DNA of 19,802 nucleotides from Hyphomicrobiales bacterium (GCA_023266715.1 JAHFPK010000019.1:1-19802); one strand, 5' to 3'. Counted from the first letter of the stretch, positions 1-8,486 are shown. Numbers and translations are program-made. The notes: generated by a model from the sequence alone, not told the origin.

Positions 1-2
1 GC

Positions 3-665
3 GCCGACATCAACCTGGTGCGATTGCCGGAGACACTCGATTTTGCGACGGCAGCCAGCCTGGGCTGCCGCTTTGTGACGTCTTTTCGCGCCATTGTCGA
101 TCAGGGTGGGGTCTCCGCCGGGCAATGGGTTGCGGTCCATGGCTGCGGCGGTGTGGGACTCTCCGCCATCATGATCGCCAATGCGTTGGGTGCCGATGTC
201 ATTGCTATCGACATTGCAGACCAGAAACTCGAATTGGCCAAGTCCGTAGGAGCGGCCGCCACTGTGAATGCCAGCAAGGTGGCAAACGTCGTCGAAGCCG
301 TCATGGAGACTACAAAAGGCGGTGCCCATGTTTCCGTGGATGCCCTCGGCCATCCCATCACATGTTTCAATTCAATCAGCAATTTGCGGAAGCATGGCAA
401 GCACATTCAGGTGGGGCTAATGCTGGCAGAGAACAGCACCCCAAAAATCCCGATGGGCAAAGTCATTGCCCACGAGCTTGAAATTCTTGGCAGTCACGGC
501 ATGCAGGCCCATCGCTACGACGCCATGCTGGCCATGATTCAATCGGGGAAACTGTCTCCCAAAAAACTTATCGGAAAAACCATAAACCTGGAACAATCGA
601 TCGACGCGCTGATGAATATGGACAAGTTTGAAGCCACGGGCGTGACCGTCGTGACAAAATTCTAA
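3..665 (+). CDS. Zinc-type alcohol dehydrogenase (MDR family), 5' end missing
   Basis: This is the C-terminal part of a medium-chain alcohol dehydrogenase, which oxidises an alcohol or reduces an aldehyde with NAD(P)(H) in the cytosol. The open frame enters from the window edge, and 220 residues are visible of a family length near 340-350. The N-terminal GroES-like domain with the catalytic zinc ligands therefore lies outside. The nucleotide-binding Rossmann fold is clear: VHGCGGVGLSAIMIA carries the GxGGxG turn, and an acidic residue (IDIAD) ends the second strand, which favours NAD over NADP. The LGCRFVTSFRAI stretch is typical of the hinge before the Rossmann fold. It ends in TAA at 663-665 and overlaps the convergent HAD gene by 4 bases. 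Substrate cannot be told from this fragment. Family assignment is secure; the internal GTG at position 18 is not a true start. Confidence 0.93.
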   Translation, partial: ADINLVRLPETLDFATAASLGCRFVTSFRAIVDQGGVSAGQWVAVHGCGGVGLSAIMIANALGADVIAIDIADQKLELAKSVGAAATVNASKVANVVEAVMETTKGGAHVSVDALGHPITCFNSISNLRKHGKHIQVGLMLAENSTPKIPMGKVIAHELEILGSHGMQAHRYDAMLAMIQSGKLSPKKLIGKTINLEQSIDALMNMDKFEATGVTVVTKF

Positions 666-1258
666 AGCAAGCCAAGCGCGACAAGCGCCGCTTTCAAATT
701 TTCCGGCGAAGTGAAATGATACGCCTTCATACCAACCGCTTCAGCGCCCTTCACATTGGCTGCACTGTCATCAATGAACAGGCATTCGGCGGCCTCAAGG
801 CCATTGCGCCCAAGCAACAATTGATAGATGGCGGGATTAGGCTTGATCAACCGCTCATCACCTGAAACCACGATATCCCTGAAATTATAAAGAAAGGGAA
901 AGCGCTGCTTTGCTTCGCGGAACTTGTCGCCATTCCAGTTGGTGATCGCATAGACGGGTGCGTCGCGCTCCACCAGTTCATTGAAAATTGCAACTGTTCC
1001 CTCAATGGCATGGGGCAAGGTTTCATGCCAGCGCTCGTCATAGGCGGCAATCGCTTCCGCATGATCGGGGTGGAGCTTGATGGCGTGGCGCACGGCATCA
1101 GCGAAACTCCGTCCCCGGTCCTGTTCCAGGTTCCATTCATGATTGCAGACATGGGCGAGGAACCATTCCATTTCAGCTTCATCATCAAAATATTGCGTGA
1201 AGAGAAAACGCGGATCCCAACGCAAGAGGACATTTCCAATATCGAAGACGATGTTCAT
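662..1258 (-). CDS. HAD-superfamily phosphatase (YihX-like, subfamily IA)
   Basis: A 198-residue HAD hydrolase, expected to remove phosphate from a small phosphorylated metabolite in the cytosol. Visible motifs are the nucleophile loop FDIGNVLLRWD (Asp6), motif II ending in Thr106 (YAITNWNG), motif III Lys139 (LIKPNPAIY) and motif IV FIDDSAANV (Asp163/Asp164). Replacement of the usual second Asp of DxDGT by Gly-Asn (DIGN) is characteristic of the YihX/glucose-1-phosphatase-like branch, so this is not a sign of inactivation. The start ATG lies 15 bases after the smc stop without a clear Shine-Dalgarno, suggesting co-transcription and translational coupling with smc. Its TAG stop shares the sequence CTAA with the TAA stop of the convergent dehydrogenase. 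Substrate is unknown. Confidence 0.9.
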   Translation of the reverse strand: MNIVFDIGNVLLRWDPRFLFTQYFDDEAEMEWFLAHVCNHEWNLEQDRGRSFADAVRHAIKLHPDHAEAIAAYDERWHETLPHAIEGTVAIFNELVERDAPVYAITNWNGDKFREAKQRFPFLYNFRDIVVSGDERLIKPNPAIYQLLLGRNGLEAAECLFIDDSAANVKGAEAVGMKAYHFTSPENLKAALVALGLL

Positions 1259-1273
1259 GGCGGCGCGTTCAAC

Positions 1274-4200
1274 TTAGCTCGCCTCTGCCATGGCCTCGGC
1301 TTCCGCCAGGTTGACTGACACAAGCTGCGATACACCGCGCTCCATCATGGTCACGCCGAAGAGCCGGTGCATGCGCGCCATGGTGAGTTCGTGGTGGGTG
1401 ATGATGAGGAAGCGGGTTTCGGTGCGTTCCAGCATGGCGTCAAGCAGATTGCAGAAGCGCTCCACATTGTGATCGTCGAGCGGTGCGTCCACTTCGTCGA
1501 GCACGCAGATGGGCGAGGGGTTGGTGAGGAACACGGCGAAAATCAAAGCGAGCGCCGTCAAGGTTTGTTCGCCGCCCGACAACAATGAAAGCACCGTTGG
1601 CTTTTTTCCCGGCGGATTAGCCATGATTTCAAGACCAGCTTCCAGCGGATCATCGGACTCAATCAATTGCAGTTCCGCCTTGCCGCCGCCAAACAGCGTG
1701 GTGAAGAGCTCGCCAAATTTTTCATTAACCGTGCCAAAGGCATGAAGCAGGCGCTGGCGGCCTTCGCGGTTCAGGCTCGAAATGCCGCCGCGCAACTTGT
1801 TGATGGCCTGAACGAGGTCGTCGCGTTCCTTGATCAGTGTCGCAAGCTGGGTTGCAACCTGTTCGGCCTCTTCCTCGGCCCGCAAATTCACCCCCCCCAA
1901 GCGCTCACGGTCTTCCCGGAGGCTCAGCAGCCTGCGTTCAATGTGTTCAGTGTCCTCAATCTTGTCGAGGTCAAGGCCTGCATTGACAACAATCTCGGAA
2001 GGTGCGCATTGCAGAGTTTCCGCAATGCGGCGCTCACTTTCTTCGTGGCGTTGTTTCGAAGCTTCAAGACGCGCCTCGAAGCGCGCATGATCCTCGCGTG
2101 ATGTCGAAGCCAATTCCTGGGCCTCACGCAGAATCTGGTCAGCGGCGCGAACCGCATTCTCGCCCTCGGCCAAGGCATCAGCCGCAACCTTGCGTTCGGT
2201 CTCCGCCTCCTGCAGCATGTTCATCAGCTTGCGGCGCTTGTCCGCCAGGATTTGTGGCTGGCCTGCAAGCTCGGCAATGGCCGAACGAGTTTCCTCGGCG
2301 CGTGCAGTCAGGTGTGCAATCTGTTCCGCCGCGCGCTTAGCCCGCTCGCCCCATTGCAGGCGCTCAGCTTCAATTGCGCTGATGCGCTCGGCTCTCGCCC
2401 TCGCTTCACGTTCGAGGCCGTCATGCTTGGCGCGGGCTTCCGCGTAAGCCGCGCGCTCGCGATTGACATTGTCACGCAAGGCGGCAACCTCTTGCGCCAG
2501 CCCTTCCAGTACCGGAATGGCCTGGAGTTCGATCTGCGCCGCTGCAAAACTGCCGCGCACTTCCTCAAGCGATTGGGTGATGCGGCGTATACCCTCATCC
2601 AGCGCACTGGTTTGCGCCAGACGCTCGGCAATTTGCCGCTCATGCTTGGCCAACGCCTGCCGCGCCACTTCAACCGATGATGTGGCAGCCCGCCAGGCTT
2701 CGCGTTTTTCGCGCTCGGCCCGCGCGCCCGCTTCGACCGATTGTTTGGCTGCTTCGAATTTCTGGCTCGCCTCGGCGGCAATTCTTGCGGCGTCCTGCAC
2801 CTCGATTTCGAGAAGCGTCAGGCGGTTGCGCTCGGCCAGCCGCTTCGCCGCCGCACTCGGTGCATCTGCCGCCGAGGTAAATCCGTCCCAGCGCCAAACG
2901 TCGCCTTCGCGTGAAACCAGCCGCTGGCCCGATCGCAGTTGCGCCTGCAAGGCCTGTCCTAACGACCTGGAGACAACGCCAATATGCGAAAGCCGGCGCG
3001 CCAGAGCCTGCGGAGCCTGCACAAAGTTGGAAAGGGGTTGCGCTTCGCCCGGTAATGAAACTCCATCTTCCAAAGGTGGAAGCCCGCGCCAATGGGTGGG
3101 CGCCCCTTCGTCCGATGACGCATCGATATCATCGCCAAGGGCAGCACCCAATGCTGCCTCATAGCCCCGTTCCACCTTGAGCTGGTCGACCAGCGCGGGC
3201 CAAAGGTTATCATCGCTCGCTTTCAGCAAATTCGTCAGCGTACGGACTTCCGTCTGCAGGCGTTCCGCTTTGCGCCGTGCTTCGTCATGGGCGTGGCGCG
3301 TATCCGTTTCGACCTGGCGGGCCACGCGCAGTGCCACCTCCGCATGGTTGGCCGCTGTTTCATTGGAAGCCAGGACTGCAACCGCCGCTTCAACCGCGGC
3401 GGCAAGTGTCGGCCCATCGCCGGTGCTGCCCATCTGTTCGAGCAAGGCCTGGCGCTTTGCGCCGGTTTCACTCGCATCCCGTTCAAGGCGGGTAATGCGT
3501 TGCCGCTGTTCGTCAATCGAGCGGGTAATGGCGCCGCGCCGCGCTGTCAGTTCGGAAAGCCGCGCTCCTGCCTGGTCGGCGACGTCTTGCGCTGTGGCCA
3601 GCGCGCTGGCGACACTTTGCAAGGCCAGGGCCGCTTCGGCGCGCAAGTCTCCATCATTTTCCTGTGATGCCTTAAGCGTTGTGTCTTCTTCAACAAGCCG
3701 GGCGATGACACTGTCCGTATCGCCAAGCGTATGCTGTTCGCGCGCCAGATCGGCAACGGCCTGCACCAGACGCTGGTCCAGTTCCTTGCGCCGCGATTCA
3801 ACCCGGCGTTCTTCCTCATCAAGGCTGCTGCGCTCAACGGCCAGGCGTTGCAACACGGCGGCACGGATGGTTTCCTGCTCGCGCAGCGCTGGCAATTTCT
3901 CGCCTAGTTCGTCGCGCGCCCGCAGTTTTTCGGAAGCAGCCCGCGTGTTCTCGGCCAGAACGCGCGTCGATTCATCAAGCGCTGCCGCATCCTTTTGAGT
4001 GCTTTCCACCGCTTCTTTCCACGCCACATAAAGGCCGGCTGCTTCCAGCTTTCTGATTTCAGCGGAAATCAGCTTGTATTTCTGCGCCTGCCGGGCCTGC
4101 CGCTTCAAACTGTTGAGCTGGCTTTCAAGCTGCGATGTCACATCTTCAAGACGCGTGAGGTTCTGCTCCGCCGCCTTCAGTTTCAGTTCCGCTTCATGCC

Positions 4201-4729
4201 GGCGCGTATGCAGGCCGGTGATGCCCGCCGCTTCTTCGAGAATCAAACGCCGCGCCTGGGGCTTCGCATTGATGATCTCGGCAATCTGCCCCTGCCGCAC
4301 CAGGGCCGGCGAACGCGCGCCGGTTGACACATCGGCAAACAGCAATTGCACATCGCGCGCCCGCGCATCGCGGCCATTGATATGGTAGGCAGAGCCAGCT
4401 TCTCGCTCGATCCGCCGCGAGATTTCCAGAACTTCGCTGTCATTGTGCTGCGGAGGCGCCGAGCGGTCGTCGTTCGACATCGTCACCATGACTTCCGCCA
4501 TGTTGCGCGAAGGCCGCTGCGTGGTGCCGGAGAAGATCACATCATCCATGCCGGAGCCGCGCATGGATTTGTACGAGCTTTCGCCCATCACCCAGCGCAA
4601 CGCCTCAAGCAGATTGGATTTGCCGCAGCCATTGGGGCCAACCACGCCCGTCAGGCCCGGTTCAATCAAAAGCTCCGTGGGCTCAACAAATGATTTGAAC
4701 CCCGAAAGCCGCAGCCGTGTAAACTTCAT
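1274..4729 (-). CDS. smc: Chromosome segregation ATPase SMC
   Basis: A full-length 1151-residue SMC, the ATPase core of the bacterial condensin that organises and helps segregate the chromosome, normally with ScpA and ScpB (neither is in this window). The N-terminal head carries Walker A GPNGCGKS at residues 31-38. Two long heptad-rich coiled-coil arms rich in Glu, Arg, Ala and Gln flank a hinge at about residues 505-617. The C-terminal head has the ABC signature LSGGEQ at 1050-1055, Walker B ICVLDEVDAP with the catalytic Glu near 1079, and the switch-like ITHH near 1110. The ATG start gives the conserved opening MKFTRLRLSGFKSF and has GAGG five bases upstream. It lies 30 bases after the DsbA-like gene and 15 before the HAD gene, so it probably sits in the middle of an operon. 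The DUF721-DsbA-SMC order is common in Rhizobiales. A G8 run (coding strand, 1891-1898) encodes Leu-Gly-Gly-Val. Confidence 0.99.
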   Translation of the reverse strand: MKFTRLRLSGFKSFVEPTELLIEPGLTGVVGPNGCGKSNLLEALRWVMGESSYKSMRGSGMDDVIFSGTTQRPSRNMAEVMVTMSNDDRSAPPQHNDSEVLEISRRIEREAGSAYHINGRDARARDVQLLFADVSTGARSPALVRQGQIAEIINAKPQARRLILEEAAGITGLHTRRHEAELKLKAAEQNLTRLEDVTSQLESQLNSLKRQARQAQKYKLISAEIRKLEAAGLYVAWKEAVESTQKDAAALDESTRVLAENTRAASEKLRARDELGEKLPALREQETIRAAVLQRLAVERSSLDEEERRVESRRKELDQRLVQAVADLAREQHTLGDTDSVIARLVEEDTTLKASQENDGDLRAEAALALQSVASALATAQDVADQAGARLSELTARRGAITRSIDEQRQRITRLERDASETGAKRQALLEQMGSTGDGPTLAAAVEAAVAVLASNETAANHAEVALRVARQVETDTRHAHDEARRKAERLQTEVRTLTNLLKASDDNLWPALVDQLKVERGYEAALGAALGDDIDASSDEGAPTHWRGLPPLEDGVSLPGEAQPLSNFVQAPQALARRLSHIGVVSRSLGQALQAQLRSGQRLVSREGDVWRWDGFTSAADAPSAAAKRLAERNRLTLLEIEVQDAARIAAEASQKFEAAKQSVEAGARAEREKREAWRAATSSVEVARQALAKHERQIAERLAQTSALDEGIRRITQSLEEVRGSFAAAQIELQAIPVLEGLAQEVAALRDNVNRERAAYAEARAKHDGLEREARARAERISAIEAERLQWGERAKRAAEQIAHLTARAEETRSAIAELAGQPQILADKRRKLMNMLQEAETERKVAADALAEGENAVRAADQILREAQELASTSREDHARFEARLEASKQRHEESERRIAETLQCAPSEIVVNAGLDLDKIEDTEHIERRLLSLREDRERLGGVNLRAEEEAEQVATQLATLIKERDDLVQAINKLRGGISSLNREGRQRLLHAFGTVNEKFGELFTTLFGGGKAELQLIESDDPLEAGLEIMANPPGKKPTVLSLLSGGEQTLTALALIFAVFLTNPSPICVLDEVDAPLDDHNVERFCNLLDAMLERTETRFLIITHHELTMARMHRLFGVTMMERGVSQLVSVNLAEAEAMAEAS

Positions 4730-4759
4730 CTTGCCTCAAGCCCCAGTTCTGGCCGCTCC

Positions 4760-5380
4760 TCAACCCAGAAGCGAATCAATCTTTGCACGGAAGGCTTCAA
4801 TCGTATTTTCGCCCTCATATCTTTCGCCGTTCACAAAGAAAGTTGGAATGCCGGTCACACCGAAGCCCTCGGCTTTCGTGCGCACGGCCAGAATGTCTTT
4901 GGCAATCGCCTCATTCTTCATGCAGGCCTCAAAGCTTTCCTTGGTAAAGCCTGCCTGCTGCGCAATCTTGTTGAGCCCGGCGAGCGGATCCTGCGTCCAC
5001 TCCGGTTGCGTCGTGAAGAACACGTCAATCAGCGGGAAGTATTTTTCCTTGGGCGCACAGCGCGCCAGCATGAAAGCCGCGAGGGCCGCATCCTGGTGCG
5101 GAAACTCGCGGAACACGAAACGGATCTTGCCCGTGTCGATATATTCTTTTTTCAGCGTGATGAACGTATCGTTATAAAACGCCGCGCAATGGGGGCAGGT
5201 GGCCGAGGCATATTCAATCACCGTCACCTTGGCCGTATCAGGACCGAGGGTCATTTCGCCAAAGGCCGGTGCGTCATTAAGGCCGGTGAGATCGACGGCA
5301 AATGATGGTGCGGCGCCAAGGGCCAGGCCAGCGAGCGCTGCCGAACCAAAAATGACCTCGCGTTTATTGAGCTTATTCAT
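4760..5380 (-). CDS. Periplasmic DsbA-like thiol:disulfide oxidoreductase
   Basis: A 206-residue thioredoxin-fold protein of the DsbA family, expected to introduce or shuffle disulfides in exported proteins. Residues 1-28 look like an export signal: a basic start (MNKLNKRE), a hydrophobic stretch (IFGSAALAGLALG) and a cleavage-type end (PSFA). A Lys-Arg pair precedes the hydrophobic core, so Sec or a weak Tat signal are both possible. The active site is Cys62-Pro-His-Cys65, preceded by an aromatic strand (VIEYAS). The cis-proline loop is TGIPT with Pro179, and an insertion between them is DsbA-like. Two more cysteines (108 and 153) are present. The gene lies between DUF721 (40-base gap) and smc (30-base gap) on the same strand. 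Synteny with smc is common in alphaproteobacteria, but a functional link is not established. The redox partner cannot be inferred. Confidence 0.94.
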   Translation of the reverse strand: MNKLNKREVIFGSAALAGLALGAAPSFAVDLTGLNDAPAFGEMTLGPDTAKVTVIEYASATCPHCAAFYNDTFITLKKEYIDTGKIRFVFREFPHQDAALAAFMLARCAPKEKYFPLIDVFFTTQPEWTQDPLAGLNKIAQQAGFTKESFEACMKNEAIAKDILAVRTKAEGFGVTGIPTFFVNGERYEGENTIEAFRAKIDSLLG

Positions 5381-5420
5381 GGAATCTACCTACTAGATGT
5401 TGAGGGTTGGGAACAATTGA

Positions 5421-5906
5421 TTATTTTTCGTGTGGAGAACCTGGCCGTTTGGCAAGCGCCCCTGCGCCAAGGCGGTGCAGGGCCTCTCTCAGCCTTTCGT
5501 CTGCAATGGATTGAAGGCGCAGCAAAAGCGCTTCTTCGGTCTTGTCATCGATGATATTATCTTTATTTATCAGTGGCTTAGCTTTTGCGAGATGACCTTG
5601 CATGATCTTGATGGAAGTAATCGCACCATAGCCATAAAACTGGTTGATGCGCTCGATGATCTGGTGGGTCTGGTATTGCAGGTCGAGGCCGCGTCCGGGC
5701 TCAGCCCGGATAACCAGGGTGCCGCCCAGTTTTTGCGCATTTTCGCCAGAACCCCGCGGCCACTTGATTCGCTCTGGTTCACAATGCCGGGCCAGCGCTT
5801 CGCCCACAATTTCCGGCCAGCGCGCCATGAGTTCCCCATAGGCAAAGCCATAGCGGGCAAAGCTTGCCTTGGTGAGCTTCTCAAAATGCTTGTCGAGCCG
5901 TTCCAT
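5421..5906 (-). CDS. DUF721 family protein (DciA-related)
   Basis: A small cytosolic protein of the DUF721 family, related to DciA, which is thought to help load the replicative helicase in bacteria lacking DnaC. The conserved core is visible: an N-terminal helix (FARYGFAYGELMARWPEIVGEALARH), then a Pro-Glu-Arg-Ile segment, a strand LVIRAEPG and a helical region (LQYQTHQIIERINQFYG). A Lys-rich tail follows. I place the start at the ATG at 5904-5906 (161 aa), because it puts about ten residues before the conserved helix as in relatives and clears the divergent mutY start. An upstream in-frame ATG at 5958-5960 (179 aa) would overlap the mutY start codon and add an unusual His-rich stretch. Neither start has a convincing Shine-Dalgarno. 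It is probably the first gene of the DsbA-smc-HAD operon. Family is confident; the helicase-loader role is inference. Confidence 0.85.
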   Translation of the reverse strand: MERLDKHFEKLTKASFARYGFAYGELMARWPEIVGEALARHCEPERIKWPRGSGENAQKLGGTLVIRAEPGRGLDLQYQTHQIIERINQFYGYGAITSIKIMQGHLAKAKPLINKDNIIDDKTEEALLLRLQSIADERLREALHRLGAGALAKRPGSPHEK

Positions 5907-5958
5907 GTCGCGTCTATATAATACGGTTTTAACGTGATGCGAGTGTTGATCCAGGACC
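5907..5958. promoter_or_regulatory. Divergent promoter region between DUF721 and mutY
   Basis: The 52 bases between the two preferred start codons contain TATATAATA. This gives a perfect TATAAT (5917-5922) reading toward mutY and TATTAT (5918-5923, reverse complement) reading toward DUF721. I do not see a good -35 hexamer at 16-18 bases in either direction; TTGTCG at 5890-5895 is 21 bases away. If the reverse -10 is used, the DUF721 transcript would begin only a few bases before its ATG, close to leaderless. Confidence 0.35.
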
Positions 5959-7011
5959 ATGGCAGAACAAGGGCTTCACCAGGATTTGGCCGGAAAACTT
6001 CTGGCCTGGTATGACGGACATGCTCGCGACCTGCCGTGGCGCGCAAAACCAGGTATAAAACCCGATCCCTATCATGTCTGGCTTTCCGAAATCATGTTGC
6101 AGCAGACAACGGTTGCCACGGTTCGGGACTACTACATTAAATTTTTGTCACGCTGGCCGGAGGTGGCTGATTTAGCGACAGCCAGCCAGGAAGATGTGCT
6201 ACGCGCCTGGGCGGGGCTCGGCTATTACGCCCGCGCTCGCAACTTGCATGCCTGTGCCAAAGAGGTTGTCAGAGACTGGAACGGAGAATTTCCCGATACG
6301 GAAGAGGCCTTGCGCACACTTCCCGGAATTGGCCCCTATACAGCGGCAGCCATTGCAGCGATTGCTTTTGACCAGCACCACGCCGCCGTTGATGGCAATG
6401 TGGAACGCGTAATGGCAAGGGTCTATGCCATTGAATCACCGCTACCTGCCGCAAAGCCCTTGATCAAGGAGAAGGCACAGGCTTTGGTGCCGAAGAAACG
6501 CGCCGGTGACTTTGCCCAGGCGTTGATGGACTTGGGTGCCACTATTTGCACGCCACGCACGGCGAACTGCCATATTTGTCCGTGGACTGATAATTGCAAT
6601 GGGCGCAAGCGCGGCATCGCCGAAAGCCTGCCGCGCAAGATGCCCAAGGCAAAAATCCCGACGCGCCTTGGCATCGCCTTTTGGATTGAGCGCGATGACG
6701 GTCGCATTCTCCTGCGAAGGAGGCCGCAAAAAGGCTTGCTTGGCGGCATGGTGGAAATTCCCTCGACTCCATGGGAAGCCAAGCTGCCACGCAAAGTGGC
6801 CGGTCCCGTGGAGGCCAGTTGGACCAAGTCAACGCTCCTTGTGGAACACACCTTCACGCATTTTCATTTGCAACTCTCAGTCTGGAAAACATCGACAACA
6901 GATTTGTCGCTGCCGGATCACGGTGATTATCGCTGGGTACATAAAGACGAACTCGTGCATGAGGCCTTGCCATCCCTCATGCGGAAAGTTGTAGTTGTTG
7001 CTCTGAAGTAG
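5959..7011 (+). CDS. mutY: A/G-specific adenine DNA glycosylase MutY
   Basis: A 350-residue base-excision-repair enzyme that removes adenine mispaired with 8-oxoguanine, preventing G:C to T:A changes. The catalytic Glu44 is in EIMLQQTTV. The helix-hairpin-helix LPGIGPYTA lies at 121-129 and the catalytic Asp145 is in AVDGNVERV. The 4Fe-4S loop has Cys197, Cys204, Cys207 and Cys213 with the expected C-x6-C-x2-C-x5-C spacing. Residues from about 230 onward form the NUDIX-like domain that recognises 8-oxoG (FWIERDDGRILLRRRP, GGMVEIP, then HTFTHFHL). Length is normal and all key residues are present. The ATG is only two bases after AGGA, so the ribosome site is weak. It diverges from the DUF721 gene and is followed by a short hairpin. 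Confidence 0.98.
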   Translation: MAEQGLHQDLAGKLLAWYDGHARDLPWRAKPGIKPDPYHVWLSEIMLQQTTVATVRDYYIKFLSRWPEVADLATASQEDVLRAWAGLGYYARARNLHACAKEVVRDWNGEFPDTEEALRTLPGIGPYTAAAIAAIAFDQHHAAVDGNVERVMARVYAIESPLPAAKPLIKEKAQALVPKKRAGDFAQALMDLGATICTPRTANCHICPWTDNCNGRKRGIAESLPRKMPKAKIPTRLGIAFWIERDDGRILLRRRPQKGLLGGMVEIPSTPWEAKLPRKVAGPVEASWTKSTLLVEHTFTHFHLQLSVWKTSTTDLSLPDHGDYRWVHKDELVHEALPSLMRKVVVVALK

Positions 7012-7025
7012 AGCACTTTACCTTT

Positions 7026-7044
7026 CCCCCAATTTCATTGGGGG
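7026..7044. repeat. Perfect 8-bp inverted repeat downstream of mutY
   Basis: CCCCCAAT-TTC-ATTGGGGG forms a perfect 8-bp stem with a 3-base loop, 14 bases after the mutY stop and 53 bases from the stop of the convergent GST gene. No T-run follows on either strand, so a Rho-independent terminator is not convincing. It may protect the 3' end of mutY mRNA or be one copy of a dispersed palindromic repeat. Confidence 0.5.
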
Positions 7045-7097
7045 CGAGGCATGATCAGACATTCTACCTTCTTCCGCCATGGACAGGCGATGATCAC

Positions 7098-7736
7098 CTA
7101 GCTCCGGGGCTCCATCACGCCATGGGCTTCCAGCGCCGCCTTGAGTTTAGGCCGCGCCCGCACGGCCTGCGCGAATTTTGCGATGGCAGGGAATTCTGCA
7201 TGAACAACCGTTTCCTTCGGCCTGCTCCAAACACACAGCATAAAGGCGTAGATGTCGAGTGCCGAATAGGCCTCGCCCATCAGCCATGGCCCTTCGGTCT
7301 CCAGGCGATGCGCCAGGATGGACCAAAGTTGATTGCATTTCTCAATCGACTTTCCAGCAATGAAGGCCTCTTCCGTCGTGTTGCGCGCGTAGTAATTTCC
7401 GGCATCGCCCATGTTGATTGCAACATAGAGATTAGTGCTCAGAAAATGCAGCCACGAGAGAAATTCGCCGTAATCATCTGAACCCGGCTGTGGCGCCAGC
7501 CCCTTGTCGGGATGGGCCGTCACCAGAAATGATATGATGGCAGCCGATTCAAAAAGCGTCCGGCCGTCAGAAAGTCCTAACGCCGGAATATAGCCGAGGG
7601 GACTCAAGGCACGGAATTCCGGAGCTGCAACCTGTTCCGGCGTCATCCAGATGTTGGTGTAGGGAACATCCATTTCCTCCAGCAGGAAATGCACGCACAT
7701 GGAACCCCAGGCCTTCACATTGTAGAGCTTGTACAT
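7098..7736 (-). CDS. Glutathione S-transferase family protein
   Basis: A 212-residue cytosolic GST-fold protein. The N-terminal thioredoxin-like domain (1-80) begins MYKLYNVKAWGSMCVHFLLEE, with Ser12 and Cys14 near the catalytic position. It has the cis-proline loop GYIPAL (Pro51) and the glutathione gamma-glutamyl binding pair Glu63-Ser64 (LFESAAI). The C-terminal helical domain (about 95-205) includes the hydrophobic core segment around MGEAYSALDIYAFML with its conserved Asp. The start is well supported: GGGAGGA lies nine bases upstream of the ATG. It is the last gene of the minus-strand block, 63 bases after a HAD gene. The substrate (conjugation, isomerisation or dehalogenation) cannot be predicted. 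Confidence 0.92.
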   Translation of the reverse strand: MYKLYNVKAWGSMCVHFLLEEMDVPYTNIWMTPEQVAAPEFRALSPLGYIPALGLSDGRTLFESAAIISFLVTAHPDKGLAPQPGSDDYGEFLSWLHFLSTNLYVAINMGDAGNYYARNTTEEAFIAGKSIEKCNQLWSILAHRLETEGPWLMGEAYSALDIYAFMLCVWSRPKETVVHAEFPAIAKFAQAVRARPKLKAALEAHGVMEPRS

Positions 7737-7799
7737 AGTGACGTCCTCCCCGCTCGCAAACGTTTAGACGTAGTGTTATGGCAATCCTGTGACGGTTGC

Positions 7800-8480
7800 C
7801 TAGCGCCGTCCGCCGACCTCATCGATATGGTTCAGCATGTCAGCGGGATCTTCAAACACCCGGTAGGCGCCCGATCTTTCAAGTTCGTCCGTGCCATAGC
7901 CGCCGGAGAGAAAGCCTATGCCAAGGGCCCGCGCCCTTTGCGCCGCCAGCATGTCCCAAATGCTGTCACCCACTACACAGGCCGTCTCGATTTCAATACC
8001 CAGCCTTTCCGCCGCCGCCAGGAACAGGTCAGGGTCAGGCTTGGCATAAGCCACCAGATCGCGTGTGACCACCGGAACCTTGTCCGGATCAACGCCCAGG
8101 ATTTTGAGAACCGGGCCGGCAGTCAGCATCCGGCCCGACGTGGCTATGGCCCAGGGAATATTGTTGTCGGTCAAATATTTCAATAGCTCGCGAGCGCCGG
8201 GCAGGGCCCGCGTGTTAGCAGAATGTTTGCTGTAGTGGCTGGCATGAAGGGCGCGAAGCCGCGCCAGTCTGTCGTTGTCAAACTCGATGCCCGTCTCTCT
8301 GGACAAAGCTCTCGTGAACAGGCCGCCCGACATGCCGATACGCCGATGAATGCGCCAGATCGATACCTCAATGCCTTCCTCGTGCAGGGCCGCGCTCCAC
8401 GCCAGGACATGGTCATAGACGCTGTCAACCAGCGTGCCATCGAGATCGAAAAGGAAAGAGGTGGGTTGTCGGGCTTTCAC
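7800..8480 (-). CDS. HAD-superfamily phosphatase (phosphoglycolate/beta-phosphoglucomutase-like)
   Basis: A HAD hydrolase of about 226 residues with a full catalytic set: nucleophile loop FLFDLDGTLVDS (Asp12 and Asp14 from the chosen start), a helical cap (about 25-90), motif II IATSGR, motif III Lys in AKPDPDLF and motif IV VVGDSIWDM. It probably dephosphorylates a small sugar or organic phosphate. I prefer the GTG at 8478-8480, because AGGGAG lies nine bases upstream and the residues after it match family N-termini. An upstream in-frame ATG at 8541-8543 would add 21 residues rich in Arg and Ser that do not look like the family. The ribosome site is inside a potential hairpin (8487-8512). 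It lies between the GNAT gene (73-base gap) and the GST gene, same strand. Substrate unknown. Confidence 0.9.
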   Translation of the reverse strand: MKARQPTSFLFDLDGTLVDSVYDHVLAWSAALHEEGIEVSIWRIHRRIGMSGGLFTRALSRETGIEFDNDRLARLRALHASHYSKHSANTRALPGARELLKYLTDNNIPWAIATSGRMLTAGPVLKILGVDPDKVPVVTRDLVAYAKPDPDLFLAAAERLGIEIETACVVGDSIWDMLAAQRARALGIGFLSGGYGTDELERSGAYRVFEDPADMLNHIDEVGGRR

Positions 8481-8486
8481 GGCGAT

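Noticed and set aside
2190..2460. Possible tandem repeat DNA within smc
   Set aside because: The apparent periodicity is the heptad and Glu/Ala/Arg codon bias of the coiled coil, not a nucleotide repeat.
3177..3998. A long plus-strand open frame (273 codons) opposite smc
   Set aside because: It is rich in Ser, Arg and Ala, as expected for an antisense shadow of a GC-rich coiled-coil gene. SMC on the other strand is unequivocal.
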